Virus record (IMG/VR): IMGVR_UViG_3300025674_000334
Coordinates: 1-25,968 of that record
DNA from: a virus
DNA length: 25,968 bases
Direction: 5' to 3' (one strand)
Shown here piece by piece: positions 7,319-14,873 of the stretch. How positions within the stretch are numbered: position 1 is the stretch's first letter; each line of letters opens with the position of its first letter. The notes below the pieces were generated by a model. The model was not told where the DNA came from. It ran no database searches and saw only the letters and a list, made by a program, of their open reading frames with translations. The translations under genes and the position numbers were made by a program.

Positions 7319-8251
7319 GTGCCTGCTGTACTGGATGAAATTGATGCAGCAGTTCTCTCCAGGGAGGAACTAGAGCATAAAGTTTATGCGTCGTACTCTC
7401 GAACTGCACCGTATGGGCAGTTTGTGGATTACAGGTCGGAAGGAGATACCCGCTTAACCATAAACGGAAGCAGGCATTACAAAACACCGTATGGGGCTCT
7501 AGCGTCCGTCACAACAATCCTCTCGGCTACACAAGGAAATAAAGCTGCATTAGAGAGGTGGGCGGCAAAAAACCCAGGAGGCCGTGAAGCTGCTGCTGCA
7601 CGCGGTACAAAAGTCCACTCCTTGATGGAAGAGTATCTTCTGGGAATCGAAAAGAACCCAACCCTTGAAGATGAGGAGATTGCTCAGTTCTGGGACGGGC
7701 TTCCTGAAAACCTTGACAAACTGGAGCGGGTGGTGTGGGCAGAGAACCCTGTCAACCCATCTGATTTTTCCTGGACCATGGGCGGTGATGGTATCAGCCG
7801 TGTTTGGCATCCTGGAGTAAAAGAAAATGAGACGTGGGGATGGGCTGGGGCACCAGATATTGTTGCCGAGTACAAAGGGAAAACTGTTCTTGGAGATTTA
7901 AAGACGAGTAACGGCCTGTACTACGGTCGGTGGCCTGGTCCTGAGACGCCAAAAAATGAATATGCCATGCGTCGATCTGGTTTTATGAAATATCAGAAAT
8001 GCATGATGCAGATGGGAGCATACGCTATGGCGCTGGAGCATACGATCGGAATCGATCCAGAGCTTTTGATGATTTTTGTTGCAACTAGAGAGCGTTCCCA
8101 GGTGTTTGTTGTTCAGGGAGGTACTATCGAGAAGTACAAACAGAAGTGGTTGGATGCTGTTGCTAAGTACTACGGCGAGATTCTTCCGCAACAGCAGGCT
8201 GAGGCTTTTGAAATGGAGATTATTGACGGAGATAAGCAAGACTCACAGTGA
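7319..8251 (+). CDS. PD-(D/E)XK exonuclease, RecB/Cas4-like
   Basis: A 310-residue nuclease with the RecB-type motif order: RGTKVHSLMEEYL (H100 of motif I), GAPDIVAEY (D180), VLGDLKTS (D193 and K195), and the QMGAY box (Q231, Y235) of motif IV. These residues bind metal and cut DNA. Phages use such enzymes for DNA end resection in recombination and replication. The start is a GTG at 7319; the nearby ATG at 7337 is out of frame. It is followed by the primase-helicase, and Gp157 lies upstream, consistent with a replication and recombination module. Confidence 0.85.
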   Translation: MPAVLDEIDAAVLSREELEHKVYASYSRTAPYGQFVDYRSEGDTRLTINGSRHYKTPYGALASVTTILSATQGNKAALERWAAKNPGGREAAAARGTKVHSLMEEYLLGIEKNPTLEDEEIAQFWDGLPENLDKLERVVWAENPVNPSDFSWTMGGDGISRVWHPGVKENETWGWAGAPDIVAEYKGKTVLGDLKTSNGLYYGRWPGPETPKNEYAMRRSGFMKYQKCMMQMGAYAMALEHTIGIDPELLMIFVATRERSQVFVVQGGTIEKYKQKWLDAVAKYYGEILPQQQAEAFEMEIIDGDKQDSQ

Positions 8252-8385
8252 GACTGGGCAGGTGCAAATGCATTCCCCGTACATTGGAATCACAGAAAAA
8301 CTACAGGATTGAAAATGGGCTATCCTGGGAAGGTCGCCTAGCATCGGCCTGTCGTCAAATCCAAATCGCTTGAAATAAAACCACA

Positions 8386-10980
8386 GTGATCGTAGCCGCA
8401 CCAGAACCCCAGCGCCCCGGTAAACACCTCAAGCCTGGACAGATTGATCTCAATCTGATTCCTTTGGATTGGGCTTTAACGCCGCTTAGGGAGAAACGTG
8501 CCTATGTGCCAGGGTGGACCTCGAAGCCACACTCTATTGAGCAGATCCGCGTAGAGCTGAATGAGGGCCGTGCCACAGGGGTAGGCCTGATGAGTGGCCA
8601 GTGGTCCAATGAGGGTGCGCTGATCTGGGTTGATATTGATGGGCCAGAAGCAATCCCTGCACTGGAAGAGCTGGCAGGTGGATCGCTTTATACCATTTTC
8701 CCCCCTACGCTGACGATTTCGTCTGGTAAACCGGGTCGGATGCGTATGCTTTACAGCGTACCAGCAAGCAAAATCCCGCTGCTGCCGGACAAGGCGACTA
8801 TCAAGATAGGTGTTCCGTCGTTCGAAATCCTGTTTCGCTCTAGGCAAGGAGCAATCATGGGGAGTCACCCGGAAACAGATGGCTATTTCACCATGCCCCA
8901 CGGTGGTTTTGAGTTTGCTAAAAATCTTCCGGAAGTTCCTGAGTGGTTATATGAAGGAATCGGCCAAGCTTTTCCAACAAATAAGTATAGAAAACCTGTT
9001 AGGTCTGGAGTAATTACTCAAAACATCAACCTTCAATACGAAGAAGGATCTAAGTTTAAATTAGAAGAGGCAATTGAGGAGGCGAAGTCTTATCTTCCTT
9101 ACTTGAGCATTGAAAGGGCAACTGACTACGAGGAGTGGCTTGCCATTGGTATGGCTCTTCACCAGGTCAGTGAAGATCTGTTGAATGCCTGGATTGAATG
9201 GTCGTCCCAAGCGGCGAATTTTGATCCTGAAGCCTGCAATGAGAAGTGGCGTTCGTTTGAGCGGTTGCCAGGGGGACCAAATCCTGATAATGGTAGAGGA
9301 ATTCATACGTTGAAATCTAAGGCGAAAGAGGATGGATACCTTGAGCTGGGTGGATTTGTGGTTGAGTCGCCAGAAGAGTTGATGCAGCAGGCGCAAGAAG
9401 CGTTTGATGATGCTGATATGGACAGCGTTTCAAGCTTCGGTGCATTGGATCGGGCAATGCGAGCCATGATCGGTGTTACTGACGATTTCGGTGATGATAT
9501 GGAAGAGGAGGTTAAGCAAGGTTCAAAACGTGGCCGCCCCAGGACACCTCCCGCTTCGGAGCTGGCAAACATAGTTACCGGGATGGTTAATGAAATCGGG
9601 TGGCGCTACGATCCGAAGTACGACACCTTTATGTTTTACCATCGCAGCAGGGGAATTTGGCGGCGAGAGGATTATCCCCATGAATTCCGCCACACTGTTC
9701 AGGATCTTTTTATTAGGGAGCGAGTTCCTACTCCCAGTGGATTTACAACTCACCTGATCAATGACGTCGTATCGCTGACTCAGGCGTACATTTCTCAACC
9801 TGATTGGCACGATGATGACGATTTACTTTCCTTCCATAACGGTGTTCTGGAAGTCAGTACAGGTGAGTTTCTTGACCATGATCCTGAAAATTATTTGGTC
9901 TGGGGCCTGGATTTTGATTATGATCCGCAAGCAAATCCTGGTCCAATTATTGACTGGTTGCGACGCACTCAATATGGTGACGAAGGTCGGCTCCAGGTTC
10001 TCAGGGCCTGGTTGAGAGCCTGCCTCGTCGGTCATGGTCACGAGATTCAGAGATTCCTGGAGGTCATCGGACCCGGCGGACGCGGTAAGTCCACTTTTGC
10101 AAACCTGTGTTGCGCTTTGGTTGGTACCGGCAACTACGCCAGCACTACTCTTAATCAGTTAGAGCAGAGTCGGTTTGAGATTGCCTCTATTAAAGGTAAG
10201 CGATTAACTCTGATTAACGATTCAGAGCGTTATGGTGGTTCCGCTCAAATCTTTAAGGCTTTGACGGGTGGTGATAATCTTCGCTTTGAGGAGAAAAACA
10301 AGAATGTCGGGGAACCCTTTGTGTACACAGGCATGGTTATGGTTTGCGCCAACGAGCCGATCCAGACCACCGACAACACGTCTGGCTTGACGAGGCGACG
10401 TCTTACTCTTGAGTTCAATCGTCCCCTGTACGACAAGAATTCAGAAGCAAAGGAGATGATTAAGCTTGATAACGGTATCGTAAAGGGCTTATGGAAGAAT
10501 TATTTACCTGGGTTAGTGAACTGGGTTCTGGAAATGAGTCACAAAGAGATGAAGGAGTATCTACTCGATACTTACGAAAAAGTTCCGTCTCTTTCCAGGG
10601 TTAGAAATGAAATTTTGTTGAATAGTAATAACTTGATTGAGTGGTTGCAGTCGGAAATTGTTTATGTTGAGGGGCATGTCTCATCTGTTGGTAAAAAGAT
10701 TCCAGCAGCTAAGGACGCACCAGAGAGGTATAACAACAGTGGCCACCACCTTTATGCAAGTTATTGCTCTTACGCTGAAGATACTGGCAGCAAGCCTATA
10801 GGTCAGAAGAGATTTATTGCTCTACTTCTGGACTGCTGCACCAATCAACTTGGTTTGAAAGATGTTAAGCAGTTTAGTAAGTATGGTAGACCTTTTGTTA
10901 TAGGTCTTGCTGTTCGATCTAGTGATGTGAAGTTTCAGTCCTATCCTACAATTCTTCCAGAAGGTAAAATTGAGTCTTAG
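8386..10980 (+). CDS. bifunctional primase-polymerase / SF3 helicase
   Basis: An 864-residue replication protein. Residues about 20-190 form an archaeo-eukaryotic prim-pol domain with the ALIWVDIDG motif (D83 and D85) and the later GSHPETDGYF strand. Residues about 225-318 match the PriCT-2 linker (SIERATDYEEWLAIGMALHQ). Residues 480-690 are a D5/P4-type superfamily 3 helicase: Walker A GPGGRGKST at 562-570, Walker B LTLINDSE at 607-614, sensor MVMVCANEP, and an arginine finger near TRRRL at 670. It would prime and unwind phage DNA. The GTG at 8386 is used because the first ATG lies beyond the prim-pol start. Its stop overlaps the end of a convergent leftward gene. No separate replicative polymerase is in the window. 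Confidence 0.92.
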   Translation: MIVAAPEPQRPGKHLKPGQIDLNLIPLDWALTPLREKRAYVPGWTSKPHSIEQIRVELNEGRATGVGLMSGQWSNEGALIWVDIDGPEAIPALEELAGGSLYTIFPPTLTISSGKPGRMRMLYSVPASKIPLLPDKATIKIGVPSFEILFRSRQGAIMGSHPETDGYFTMPHGGFEFAKNLPEVPEWLYEGIGQAFPTNKYRKPVRSGVITQNINLQYEEGSKFKLEEAIEEAKSYLPYLSIERATDYEEWLAIGMALHQVSEDLLNAWIEWSSQAANFDPEACNEKWRSFERLPGGPNPDNGRGIHTLKSKAKEDGYLELGGFVVESPEELMQQAQEAFDDADMDSVSSFGALDRAMRAMIGVTDDFGDDMEEEVKQGSKRGRPRTPPASELANIVTGMVNEIGWRYDPKYDTFMFYHRSRGIWRREDYPHEFRHTVQDLFIRERVPTPSGFTTHLINDVVSLTQAYISQPDWHDDDDLLSFHNGVLEVSTGEFLDHDPENYLVWGLDFDYDPQANPGPIIDWLRRTQYGDEGRLQVLRAWLRACLVGHGHEIQRFLEVIGPGGRGKSTFANLCCALVGTGNYASTTLNQLEQSRFEIASIKGKRLTLINDSERYGGSAQIFKALTGGDNLRFEEKNKNVGEPFVYTGMVMVCANEPIQTTDNTSGLTRRRLTLEFNRPLYDKNSEAKEMIKLDNGIVKGLWKNYLPGLVNWVLEMSHKEMKEYLLDTYEKVPSLSRVRNEILLNSNNLIEWLQSEIVYVEGHVSSVGKKIPAAKDAPERYNNSGHHLYASYCSYAEDTGSKPIGQKRFIALLLDCCTNQLGLKDVKQFSKYGRPFVIGLAVRSSDVKFQSYPTILPEGKIES

Positions 10981-11141
10981 TTTGTGTTGGTGAGTTTCTC
11001 TACCATCCGAAACAAGCCGTCAGCGTAAAAGCCCAGAACAATCCAGCCAACAACGAAGGAAATGATCGAAGCGTTTCTGTTGTGACGTGTTATTGCCAGG
11101 TCAATCAAGTTCTGAACTTCCTCTTTGGTAATTGAGTTCAT
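10977..11141 (-). CDS. small single-pass membrane protein (54 aa)
   Basis: A 54-residue leftward ORF (MNSITKEEVQNLIDLAITRH then NRNASIISFVVGWIVLGFYA) has a polar amphipathic N-terminus, one hydrophobic segment at residues 24-41 that could span the membrane, and a charged tail (FRMVEKLTNTN). It starts in an ATGA overlap with the upstream 48-residue gene and its stop overlaps the stop of the convergent primase-helicase gene. Position in the leftward virion/lysis-type group could fit a spanin- or holin-like role, but one short TM is not enough to say so. Family not recognised. Confidence 0.68.
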   Translation of the reverse strand: MNSITKEEVQNLIDLAITRHNRNASIISFVVGWIVLGFYADGLFRMVEKLTNTN

Positions 11142-11284
11142 TTCTTTTCTTGCTTTTTGGCCTTACTCCAGGTGCGATCGCCGGGGATGGGTTCCATGCC
11201 CACGTCCCAGTCATCATAGGTTTCTGAGTTTCTCAGAAGCTTGGCAACTTCTTGGATGTATTTTTTGATAAGTTCAGTCGGCAT
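11138..11284 (-). CDS. small unknown protein (48 aa)
   Basis: A 48-residue leftward ORF starting at ATG 11284: MPTELIKKYIQEVAKLLRNS, then ETYDDWDVGMEPIPGDRTWS, ending in a Lys-rich tail. The helix-then-acidic layout and the ATGA overlap with the following membrane protein support real coding. It also contains the HIP1 octamer at 11174. No family recognised; a coupled pair with the membrane protein is likely. Confidence 0.62.
   Translation of the reverse strand: MPTELIKKYIQEVAKLLRNSETYDDWDVGMEPIPGDRTWSKAKKQEKK
11174..11181. other. HIP1 octamer GCGATCGC
   Basis: One copy of the highly iterated palindrome known from many cyanobacterial genomes. A single copy is weak support for a cyanobacterial host. 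Confidence 0.5.
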
Positions 11285-11323
11285 GGTCGCTGGTGACGAT
11301 GCAAGGGAATCAGCCTAAGGTTA

Positions 11324-11746
11324 TCAGGTTCCGATCAGACCATGAGCAATCAGGTCATCGACTAAGGCCTTGACACGTTCAGCCAATTGTTCAAGGGTAA
11401 CAGTTGACGTTACAAATGTAGTCCTTGTTGCAGTACCGGTTGCAGCAGCCCAGCCAGTAACGCGGGCACCAACAACCTGGGTCCCATTGACTTCGTAAAC
11501 CTTTCCGCTTGCTAGGTCAACATTCTCAGTGAAGACAGTTCCTGTAGAGCTGACCGTCAGGTGTTGAACACCGTTGGAAACAATACCAATGTCTCCGTTT
11601 GACGCGCAACTTACACCGCTGTCAGCGGAGTCAATGAAACTAAGGCCAGGAGCGGTTGAAGTTCCTCCGGGTAGCTGAAGATACGACTTGGAAACAAGTC
11701 GACCATCTTTGGGATTAACAAAGAGGTAGTTAGGGGGGAGGGTCAT
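11324..11746 (-). CDS. phage tail fibre-like protein
   Basis: A 140-residue protein with the repetitive beta pattern of phage fibre tips: GLSFIDSADSGVSCASNGDI, then IVSNGVQHLTVSSTGTVFTE, VYEVNGTQVVGARVTGWAAA and a helical end (LEQLAERVKALVDDLIAHGL). The strand-turn repeats followed by NGTQVVG and a terminal coiled coil are typical of trimeric fibre shafts and short tail fibres. The start ATG at 11746 gives MTLPPNYLFV. It is short for a whole fibre, so it may be a fibre subunit or a small virion protein. Confidence 0.68.
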   Translation of the reverse strand: MTLPPNYLFVNPKDGRLVSKSYLQLPGGTSTAPGLSFIDSADSGVSCASNGDIGIVSNGVQHLTVSSTGTVFTENVDLASGKVYEVNGTQVVGARVTGWAAATGTATRTTFVTSTVTLEQLAERVKALVDDLIAHGLIGT

Positions 11747-11801
11747 GCTACGCGCCTTGAGTTAACTATTCTTTTATCAGTCTACATTAAAAATATATTT
11801 G

Positions 11802-12308
11802 TCACACAGGAGGAAGTTGTATGCCCCTAGACATAATGCCACGGCGTTCCAGTTCTTGCTGTAGTTGTTGATTTTGCATTGAACCACTGCCGCCCTGTAA
11901 ACGGAGCAATTGCTCACCTGAGCGACGGCCTAATGCCCCCTGACTTTGATTAATATCAAAGCTAGGTGATCTTGCTTCTTTTACTCCAGGAGATCCAAGC
12001 TTGCGGCGGATGTCGTCAAAAAATCCTGCTGGTGGTTTGGCGCCAGGTTGCTCCATCTTCTCTATAGCTTCCCGAGGAACCTCTTGTCCAGGACTGCCAC
12101 CCCAGTTCGGCTGCTTTTGACCAATGAAAAAACGAAGAAAGTCAAAGCCTGGGGCATTTTGTTTGTCTGGCAGCGTCTCAATATCAAAAGTCATCCCTGG
12201 TCTGACCGGCAGCGTCTCAATATCAAAAGTCATTCCAGGCCTGACTGGCATTGTTGAGAACCCGTTATTACCAGGCATTCGAGTTCTGCCTTCGTCAAAA
12301 GTCATCAT
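11802..12308 (-). CDS. low-complexity protein with internal tandem repeat
   Basis: From the ATG at 12308 (MMTFDEGRTRMPGNN) the product is 168 residues, rich in Pro, Gly, Gln and Arg, and probably disordered. It holds two tandem copies of PVRPGMTFDIETL (39 bases each at DNA level). The C-terminal third has QNQQLQQELERRG, a possible helix. Starting at 12308 places it directly behind the stop of the upstream gene (TAA overlap region 12310-12312), arguing for coupling; a longer frame to 12365 overlaps the neighbour heavily. Probable virion-associated or assembly protein; no family recognised. Confidence 0.6.
   Translation of the reverse strand: MMTFDEGRTRMPGNNGFSTMPVRPGMTFDIETLPVRPGMTFDIETLPDKQNAPGFDFLRFFIGQKQPNWGGSPGQEVPREAIEKMEQPGAKPPAGFFDDIRRKLGSPGVKEARSPSFDINQSQGALGRRSGEQLLRLQGGSGSMQNQQLQQELERRGIMSRGIQLPPV
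12169..12246 (-). repeat. two tandem 39-bp repeats inside a gene
   Basis: Units 12169-12207 and 12208-12246 differ at only a few third-codon positions and encode PVRPGMTFDIETL twice. It is an in-frame duplication. Confidence 0.9.
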
Positions 12309-12309
12309 G

Positions 12310-13017
12310 TTACTTGATCCCGTAAGCGGCAAGAGTGTAGCCCTGTTCTGCTTGTGCGCCAGCACCTAGGTCACGGGGATGGACATATGAGTCCTCTTCT
12401 GTCTCCGCCGCTTTCTTGGCTTTTGTTTTTTCAAAAAGGCGTTTGGCCAGCATCGGATTGGCTTCTGCCCATTGAGCAAGGGGAGTTTCTTTGGCGTACC
12501 CCAGGCCTTCGGTAATGGCAGGCATCTCAGCACGACCAGCAGCACTCTGGGACCTGTAGTAGGTCGAGAGTGGTGTCTCCATCGGAGCCTTCTGTTGCGT
12601 CGCCAGTGTCATCATCTCCTCTGCTGTCTTAGGAGCGCCGGCACTACGAGAGGAAGCGCCGAAGAAAGGATCCATTTCACTGGTACCGAAGTAGCGTGTG
12701 AACTGCCCTTCACTGGTCATGGGTTGCGCCTTGAATTGAGGCCGACCACCGCCCCCTCCAGTGATTGAGTTTTCAGGAGCAGGGAGGACAGGCGCTGCTG
12801 GAACCGTGAAAGGAACCTGCATGTTGCCAGGTATGTAACGCCCAGTTGGATCGCCTTGAAGTGGATTTGGAGCAAACAAACCACCTAGAAACTTTTCAAT
12901 GCGAGGAATTATGCCAGCAGTAAAGTCGCCAGGGGCACCATACCGGTACTCCCCTTTATCAGTAAGAAAGCGTTTACCTTTCCCTGGAACATTAACGAAA
13001 CGACCTCCATTAGACAT
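12310..13017 (-). CDS. unknown virion-type protein (235 aa)
   Basis: The ATG at 13017 gives MSNGGRFVNVPGKGKRFLTD and 235 residues. The N-terminal 100 residues are Gly/Pro-rich with low complexity (SITGGGGGRPQF); the rest is Ala/Gln-rich with helical character and ends DLGAGAQAEQGYTLAAYGIK. This composition is usual for phage virion or scaffold-associated proteins. A longer frame to 13092 would start in the divergent promoter region and is not preferred. It is followed closely by the repeat-containing gene in the same operon. No family recognised. Confidence 0.62.
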   Translation of the reverse strand: MSNGGRFVNVPGKGKRFLTDKGEYRYGAPGDFTAGIIPRIEKFLGGLFAPNPLQGDPTGRYIPGNMQVPFTVPAAPVLPAPENSITGGGGGRPQFKAQPMTSEGQFTRYFGTSEMDPFFGASSRSAGAPKTAEEMMTLATQQKAPMETPLSTYYRSQSAAGRAEMPAITEGLGYAKETPLAQWAEANPMLAKRLFEKTKAKKAAETEEDSYVHPRDLGAGAQAEQGYTLAAYGIK

Positions 13018-13042
13018 TTCTATTCTGATGCAGCAATTATTT

Positions 13043-13071
13043 AGTACAATAGTAACACCGGCAAATAGCAA
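13043..13071 (-). promoter_or_regulatory. overlapping divergent promoters
   Basis: Leftward: TTGCTA (13066-13071), 17-base spacer, TGTACT (13043-13048). Rightward: TACAAT at 13045-13050 as -10, with a poor -35 (TTCTGA, 13023-13028). Both read from one 60-base gap, so expression of the two sides may be linked. Confidence 0.4.
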
Positions 13072-13077
13072 AGTTCT

Positions 13078-13263
13078 GTGAAGATTATTCAAACTTTTTC
13101 AAAAGGAACAACTATTGAATTCGGAGAGGACTCAAAAGGCCACCAGATTTACCGCGTCTGTTCCGCCACAGGAGCCATGTGCCGCCTAACCGAGCCATAC
13201 CACTGCGCATTGGTTTATGCCCAGCAGTACGAAGAGTTCTATTCGATGACGGAGCCAAAATAG
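13078..13263 (+). CDS. unknown small protein (61 aa)
   Basis: A GTG start at 13078 gives MKIIQTFSKGTTIEFGEDSK, then GHQIYRVCSATGAMCRLTEP and a Tyr-rich end. Two cysteines lie eight residues apart and the strand-turn pattern suggests a small beta domain. It sits behind a possible TACAAT -10 at 13045 and before the repeat-rich non-coding region. The GTG is used since no ATG follows before the core of the protein. No family recognised. Confidence 0.6.
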   Translation: MKIIQTFSKGTTIEFGEDSKGHQIYRVCSATGAMCRLTEPYHCALVYAQQYEEFYSMTEPK

Positions 13264-13294
13264 GGTCCGGTAAGCAAAGAGAAATCAGTTTTTT

Positions 13295-13338
13295 TGTACG
13301 GTCAGATACTAACCCATGTATTAGTATGTGCGCGTACA
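13295..13338. repeat. inverted repeat, 18-bp arms, 8-base loop
   Basis: Arm 13295-13312 (TGTACGGTCAGATACTAA) pairs with 13321-13338 (TTAGTATGTGCGCGTACA) with three mismatches. It shares the TGTACGGTCA core with the 26-base copies further on. Confidence 0.8.
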
Positions 13339-13340
13339 GT

Positions 13341-13357
13341 TTTCTGGACCCCAGAAA
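13341..13357. repeat. perfect 7-bp hairpin TTTCTGG/CCAGAAA
   Basis: Stem TTTCTGG and CCAGAAA around ACC. The CCAGAAA half also occurs in the arms of the large repeat (13508-13679). Confidence 0.7.
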
Positions 13358-13380
13358 TGTACGGTCAAAACCTACCCCTT
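13355..13380 (+). repeat. 26-base direct repeat, copy 1
   Basis: Starts AAATGTACGGTCAAAACCTA; repeated at 13601-13626 with a single base difference. The 13295 arm is a diverged third copy. Confidence 0.85.
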
Positions 13381-13507
13381 TTTAATTTTTTGTATTTTTT
13401 TGTTCTAGATTGGCCACTATTTGAGAAATAGTTGGGGTTATAACACGAAATTGGCAAACCCTTGTTGGGTTGAAGGGGCAGCATCCCAGTCAGGAACTGA
13501 AAAAAAA

Positions 13508-13679
13508 TCAACGGCCAGAAACATCCAAAAAAAGGGCGATTTCACTTAGTACGTAAATCTAAGGGTTAGGTTCTGCCAGTACATTCTGAACAAGGGTTTA
13601 AAATGTACGGTCAAAACCTAACCCTTAAAATTACTATATAAGTAAAAAGAGGCTTTTTTTGGGTGTTTCTGGCCGTTGA
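13508..13679. repeat. 172-base element bounded by 27-bp inverted repeats
   Basis: Arm 13508-13534 (starts TCAACGGCCAGAAACATCC) and arm 13653-13679 (its reverse complement) differ at one base; in RNA the mismatch is a G-U pair, so 27 of 27 positions could pair. Inside lies a second inverted repeat (13561-13626). Confidence 0.88.
13561..13626. repeat. inner inverted repeat, 26-bp arms
   Basis: Arm 13561-13586 (starts AAGGGTTAGGTT) is the reverse complement of copy 13601-13626 at 22 of 26 positions, with a 14-base loop. The right arm is direct-repeat copy 2. Confidence 0.82.
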
Positions 13680-13687
13680 AAATTTCC

Positions 13688-13716
13688 TTGACACAGCAAG
13701 AGATTTAGGCTAACGT
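13688..13716 (+). promoter_or_regulatory. sigma70-like promoter for the HNH-like gene
   Basis: TTGACA (13688-13693, exact consensus), 17-base spacer, TAACGT (13711-13716). It starts nine bases after the 172-base repeat element and would begin transcription about 17 bases before the ATG at 13740. Confidence 0.6.
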
Positions 13717-13739
13717 GAGGCGTACCTTGGTCATCCGTC

Positions 13740-14873
13740 ATGGGTCCGATCCAGTGTTTCCTTGAAAACGATCTGTCCACCAGGGATGCCGTGCTTTTTT
13801 CGATGGTTTTTCAGGCCTACCTGACCTCCCTTGGCCCAGACCGGTGCTGGTGCATGAAGAAAAACTCTCTCAGCAGCTTCACCGGATTCACCATCTCTCA
13901 GCCTTGTAAAACCAGATACAAAGGCCGCGATGCCAGGATTCTCTCCCTGGCGATAGCCGGGGTGGTGCTGAAAGAGGATGCCGGGCAGGTGGTTGTTCGC
14001 AGGAGTTGTTGCAAGTCTCCGCATTGCATCAACCCAGCGCATTACTACTATGGTTTTAAGAGCGATGTAGCGATGGAGGACCAGGGAAAGAAGCAAATAA
14101 AAAAGGGGGACCCTGCTGCGATGACGCCTAAGCTGGTCGAATTGCTCCGTAGTGAACGTGCCAGGGGGAAATCAATCGCCTCTTTAGCCATTAAATACAG
14201 GCTTAATTACCACGTTGCTCGTCGCGTTTGCAGCGAAGACACCTACAGAAGCAGTGGAGGTGTAAACTTCAATGAAGACTCATTGCAAGCCCTGTGGCTT
14301 ACGGCATCTCAAAACTGTATTAATATATACAAAAACCACCCGGATGCCGCCAGGGAACTCAACATCTCGTATAACGTGACTCAGCGACTAACCTGCCCCT
14401 GGCACCAGAAAAAAAGCGACAAGCACAAAGGCAACTTTGGGCTGATGGGCGAATGCCTGGATTGCATGGAGGAGCTTAAGGAGGGCCGCTGCTCCGTGGA
14501 TGTGACCCAGTTCGACATGGATTGGTACTGGCAGGTGAAGCGGTTCTGGGAGCAGGTAGACATTAAGAGTCCGAACGAGTGCTGGCCGTGGCTAGGACCG
14601 ACCAGGAGGGGCGGTAGGGAGTCAGTGGCGTACTTCCCCTCCCCTATCCACGCAGGCACCGCTCAGTCCGCTTCCAGGGTTGCTTTTTGGCTAAGCCGGG
14701 GCTATACAGGTAAGTATCGGGTTTTCTCTCGTAAGGACTGCACGTCTTTCTGTTGCAACCCACTGCATCTAAGCCTGACGGAAGCGGTGGAGTGTAAAGC
14801 TCCAAGTGAAATTTCTAACATCAAACTCAACCATTCCAATGTCCTCCAGCACTACAAGCAAGCCAGTAAGTAA
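13740..14873 (+). CDS. duplicated HNH-like zinc/HTH protein
   Basis: A 377-residue protein with two copies of an HNH_3-like zinc module. The first (residues about 35-105) has RCWC, a helix, then C91-KSPH-C96-INPAH. The second (about 280-345) has ECWPW, ASRVAFWLSRG, then C334-TSFCC-NP-LH343. The C..NP.H pattern and the CW and R-V-A-F elements are those of phage HNH homing-type endonucleases. Two helix-turn-helix-like stretches (SIASLAIKYRLNYHVARRVC and DAARELNISYNVTQRL) and a CxxC pair near 239 lie between them. The catalytic His that normally precedes the first zinc Cys is not evident in either copy, so cutting activity is doubtful and DNA binding alone is possible. It lies against the repeat region. 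Confidence 0.7.
   Translation: MGPIQCFLENDLSTRDAVLFSMVFQAYLTSLGPDRCWCMKKNSLSSFTGFTISQPCKTRYKGRDARILSLAIAGVVLKEDAGQVVVRRSCCKSPHCINPAHYYYGFKSDVAMEDQGKKQIKKGDPAAMTPKLVELLRSERARGKSIASLAIKYRLNYHVARRVCSEDTYRSSGGVNFNEDSLQALWLTASQNCINIYKNHPDAARELNISYNVTQRLTCPWHQKKSDKHKGNFGLMGECLDCMEELKEGRCSVDVTQFDMDWYWQVKRFWEQVDIKSPNECWPWLGPTRRGGRESVAYFPSPIHAGTAQSASRVAFWLSRGYTGKYRVFSRKDCTSFCCNPLHLSLTEAVECKAPSEISNIKLNHSNVLQHYKQASK

Larger units (their letters stand above)
13264..13739. other. 476-base non-coding repeat region (candidate origin or control region)
   Basis: No ORF of interest in either strand. It holds three nested or separate inverted repeats, two near-identical 26-base copies, an AT-rich stretch at 13379-13404 (long T runs) and a good promoter at its right edge. 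Repeated elements beside an AT-rich stretch are what phage replication origins and large operator regions look like. Individual parts are listed separately. Confidence 0.65.

Noticed and set aside
8076-8312. 78-residue rightward frame in the nuclease end
   Set aside because: Overlaps the nuclease in another frame, with basic, low-complexity content.
13264-13739. CRISPR array or tRNA in the repeat region
   Set aside because: Repeats are two direct copies and inverted copies at irregular spacing, with no spacer pattern; no cloverleaf was seen by eye.
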